A stretch of 64,000 bases of DNA from an uncultured Lactobacillus sp. (GTDB taxonomy: Bacteria; Bacillota; Bacilli; Lactobacillales; Lactobacillaceae). Made by a program: the position numbers and the translations under genes. The notes under the pieces are model-generated. The model saw only the letters and a list, made by a program, of their open reading frames with translations. It was not told where the DNA came from and searched no databases. The stretch covers positions 99,414 to 163,413 of the forward strand of contig NZ_CARBVX010000001.1 in NCBI RefSeq assembly GCF_948948975.1, in the 5' to 3' direction. Positions 63,051-64,000 of this stretch are shown in pieces (positions within the stretch are counted from its first letter, which is position 1; each line of letters begins with the position of its first letter).

Positions 63051-64000
63051 CTATTTAGTTTTCTTTTTTAAAATATTTAATCCAAGTGCTGTAAACAAGC
63101 TACTAATGCCTACTAAGACTACTGCAAAGTTAGGATTCTTACTTCCTGCTTGTGGTAAGCTTGCATTATTTGTAGAAGTTGCAGATACATGACGCTTATT
63201 CATTTTTGCATCAAATTTAAATAATTTAGTAAACTCCTTCTTTTTATAGCTATTTGTCTCAGTAGATTTATTATTTGAATTTATTTCTGGCTTATTCTCT
63301 AGTGCATCTAGTTTGGTAGTTGATTTATTATCTTCAATTGGTAATTTTTTAGTTATTGATTCACTCTTCTTAAGTGAGTCTAAGTCGTAAGATGGAACGT
63401 CTAGCTTGGTTCCGTTACCTACTTCTTCACCCTTCTTAAGTAGGTCTAAATCGTAAGATGGTAAATCTAAATTGGTGCCGTCACCTACTACTTCTCCCTT
63501 CTTAAGTGAGGCTAAGTCGTAAGATGGGACGTCTAGCTTGGTACTGTCACTTAATGATTCACCCTTTTTTAATGAGTCTAAATTGTAAGATGGCAAATCT
63601 AAATTGGTGCCGTCACCTACTACTTCATCCTTCTTAAGTGAGTCTAAGTCATAAGATGGTAAATCTAATTCGGTACCTTCACCTACTACTTCGCCCTTCT
63701 TCAGTGAGTCCAAGTCGTAAGATGGTAAATCTAAATTGGTTCCGTTACCTACTACTTTTTCCTTCTTAAGTGAATCTAAATCGTAAGATGGTAAATCTAA
63801 ATTGGTTCCGTCACCTACTACTTCACCCTTCTTAAGTGAGTCTAAATTGTAAGATGGCAAATCTAAATTGGTTCCGTTACCTACTACTTCACTCTTCTTA
63901 AGTGAGTCTAAGTCGTAAGATGGTAAATCTAATTCGGTTCCATCGCCTACTACTTCACTCTTCTTAAGTGAGTCTAAGTCGTAAGATGGTAAATCTAATT
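63051..64000 (-). CDS. Sortase-anchored repeat surface protein (N-terminus beyond window)
   Basis: The C-terminus ends in a sorting signal: LPQAG, then a hydrophobic stretch (NFAVVLVGISSLFTALGLNI) and LKKKTK. LPQAG is a variant of LPxTG with Ala for Thr. Before it is a linker rich in N, K and T, then a tandem of 22-residue repeats built on PSYDLDSLKKGEVVGDGTNL. The frame stays open to the window edge, so the N-terminus is not seen. Likely a mucus- or host-binding adhesin anchored to peptidoglycan; the ligand is unknown. Confidence 0.9.
   Translation of the reverse strand, partial: LDLPSYDLDSLKKSEVVGDGTELDLPSYDLDSLKKSEVVGNGTNLDLPSYNLDSLKKGEVVGDGTNLDLPSYDLDSLKKEKVVGNGTNLDLPSYDLDSLKKGEVVGEGTELDLPSYDLDSLKKDEVVGDGTNLDLPSYNLDSLKKGESLSDSTKLDVPSYDLASLKKGEVVGDGTNLDLPSYDLDLLKKGEEVGNGTKLDVPSYDLDSLKKSESITKKLPIEDNKSTTKLDALENKPEINSNNKSTETNSYKKKEFTKLFKFDAKMNKRHVSATSTNNASLPQAGSKNPNFAVVLVGISSLFTALGLNILKKKTK
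63345..64000. repeat. 66-bp tandem repeats, about ten copies in the window
   Basis: The same GATGG position recurs at 63391, 63457, 63523, 63589, 63655, 63721, 63787, 63853, 63919 and 63985, exactly 66 bp each. Each unit encodes 22 residues; GTNLDLPSYDLDSLKKGEVV is the core. Variants alternate (GTKLDV against GTNLDL, YN against YD). The array runs past the window. Confidence 0.97.

Noticed and set aside
63345..64000. CRISPR-like regular repeats
   Set aside because: The 66-bp period is coding throughout, has no separate spacers and keeps the reading frame.
1..64000. Prophage, transposon or insertion sequence
   Set aside because: No integrase, transposase, structural phage gene or terminal inverted repeat pair was found.

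Overview
The window is about 65% A+T. Gene content and order fit a gut lactobacillus of the Lactobacillus johnsonii/gasseri group: T-box control of pheST and thrS, an L20-type leader before infC-rpmI-rplT, Gram-positive glutamine synthetase, an EcsAB transporter, PrsA, an LPXTG-type surface protein and two high-molecular-weight penicillin-binding proteins. The species is inferred; no rRNA gene is present to fix it. Most housekeeping genes lie on the minus strand.

Layout. 1-3.3 kb: a cut-off alpha/beta hydrolase, a small unknown gene, a HAD phosphatase and an MFS transporter. 3.3-6.2 kb: glnA, miaA and a DUF3042 gene. 6.2-10.5 kb: a rhodanese-like protein, yqgQ, gluP, a folate-cycle ligase, rpmG and a class B PBP. 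10.6-13.2 kb: a YfhO-type membrane protein. 13.2-18.7 kb: greA, mltG and pheST with its T-box. 18.7-25.8 kb: an HxlR regulator, an rRNA methyltransferase, acyP, yidC, a two-component system, a DUF177 gene and tmcAL. 25.4-28.6 kb: rsfS, yqeK, nadD, yqeH and yqeG. 28.8-30.6 kb: a broken adenosine deaminase and infC-rpmI-rplT. 31.5-34.0 kb: a LytTR regulator, a frameshifted DUF3021 membrane partner, a 62-residue membrane protein and a CPBP protease. 34-43 kb: thrS, dnaI, dnaB, nrdR, coaE, mutM and polA. 43.3-46.9 kb: decayed deoC, gntR and cutC around intact murC, plus a small ORF with a nine-C tract. 47-61.8 kb: ytpR, a thioredoxin, trmB, ecsBA, hit, two YtxH-like genes, prsA, yhaMNO, yheA, a class A PBP, an RluD-type synthase and tRNA-Leu. 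61.9-64 kb: fragments of three genes, then the C-terminus of a repeat-bearing surface protein that runs off the window.

The core genes form familiar modules: envelope growth (PBPs, MltG, MurC, YidC, PrsA), translation (PheST, ThrS, IF3/L35/L20, RsfS, tRNA-modifying enzymes) and replication/repair (PolA, MutM, NrdR, DnaB, DnaI, YhaMNO). The accessory parts show marked gene loss: about nine genes or fragments carry frameshifts, deletions or truncations, including two of nucleoside catabolism (ada, deoC).

The most interesting locus is the LytTR module at 31.5-34.0 kb. Its promoter carries two 11-bp direct repeats exactly 21 bp apart, the geometry of a LytTR binding site, while its coupled membrane partner is broken by a one-base frameshift. 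No CRISPR array, prophage or transposase was found.
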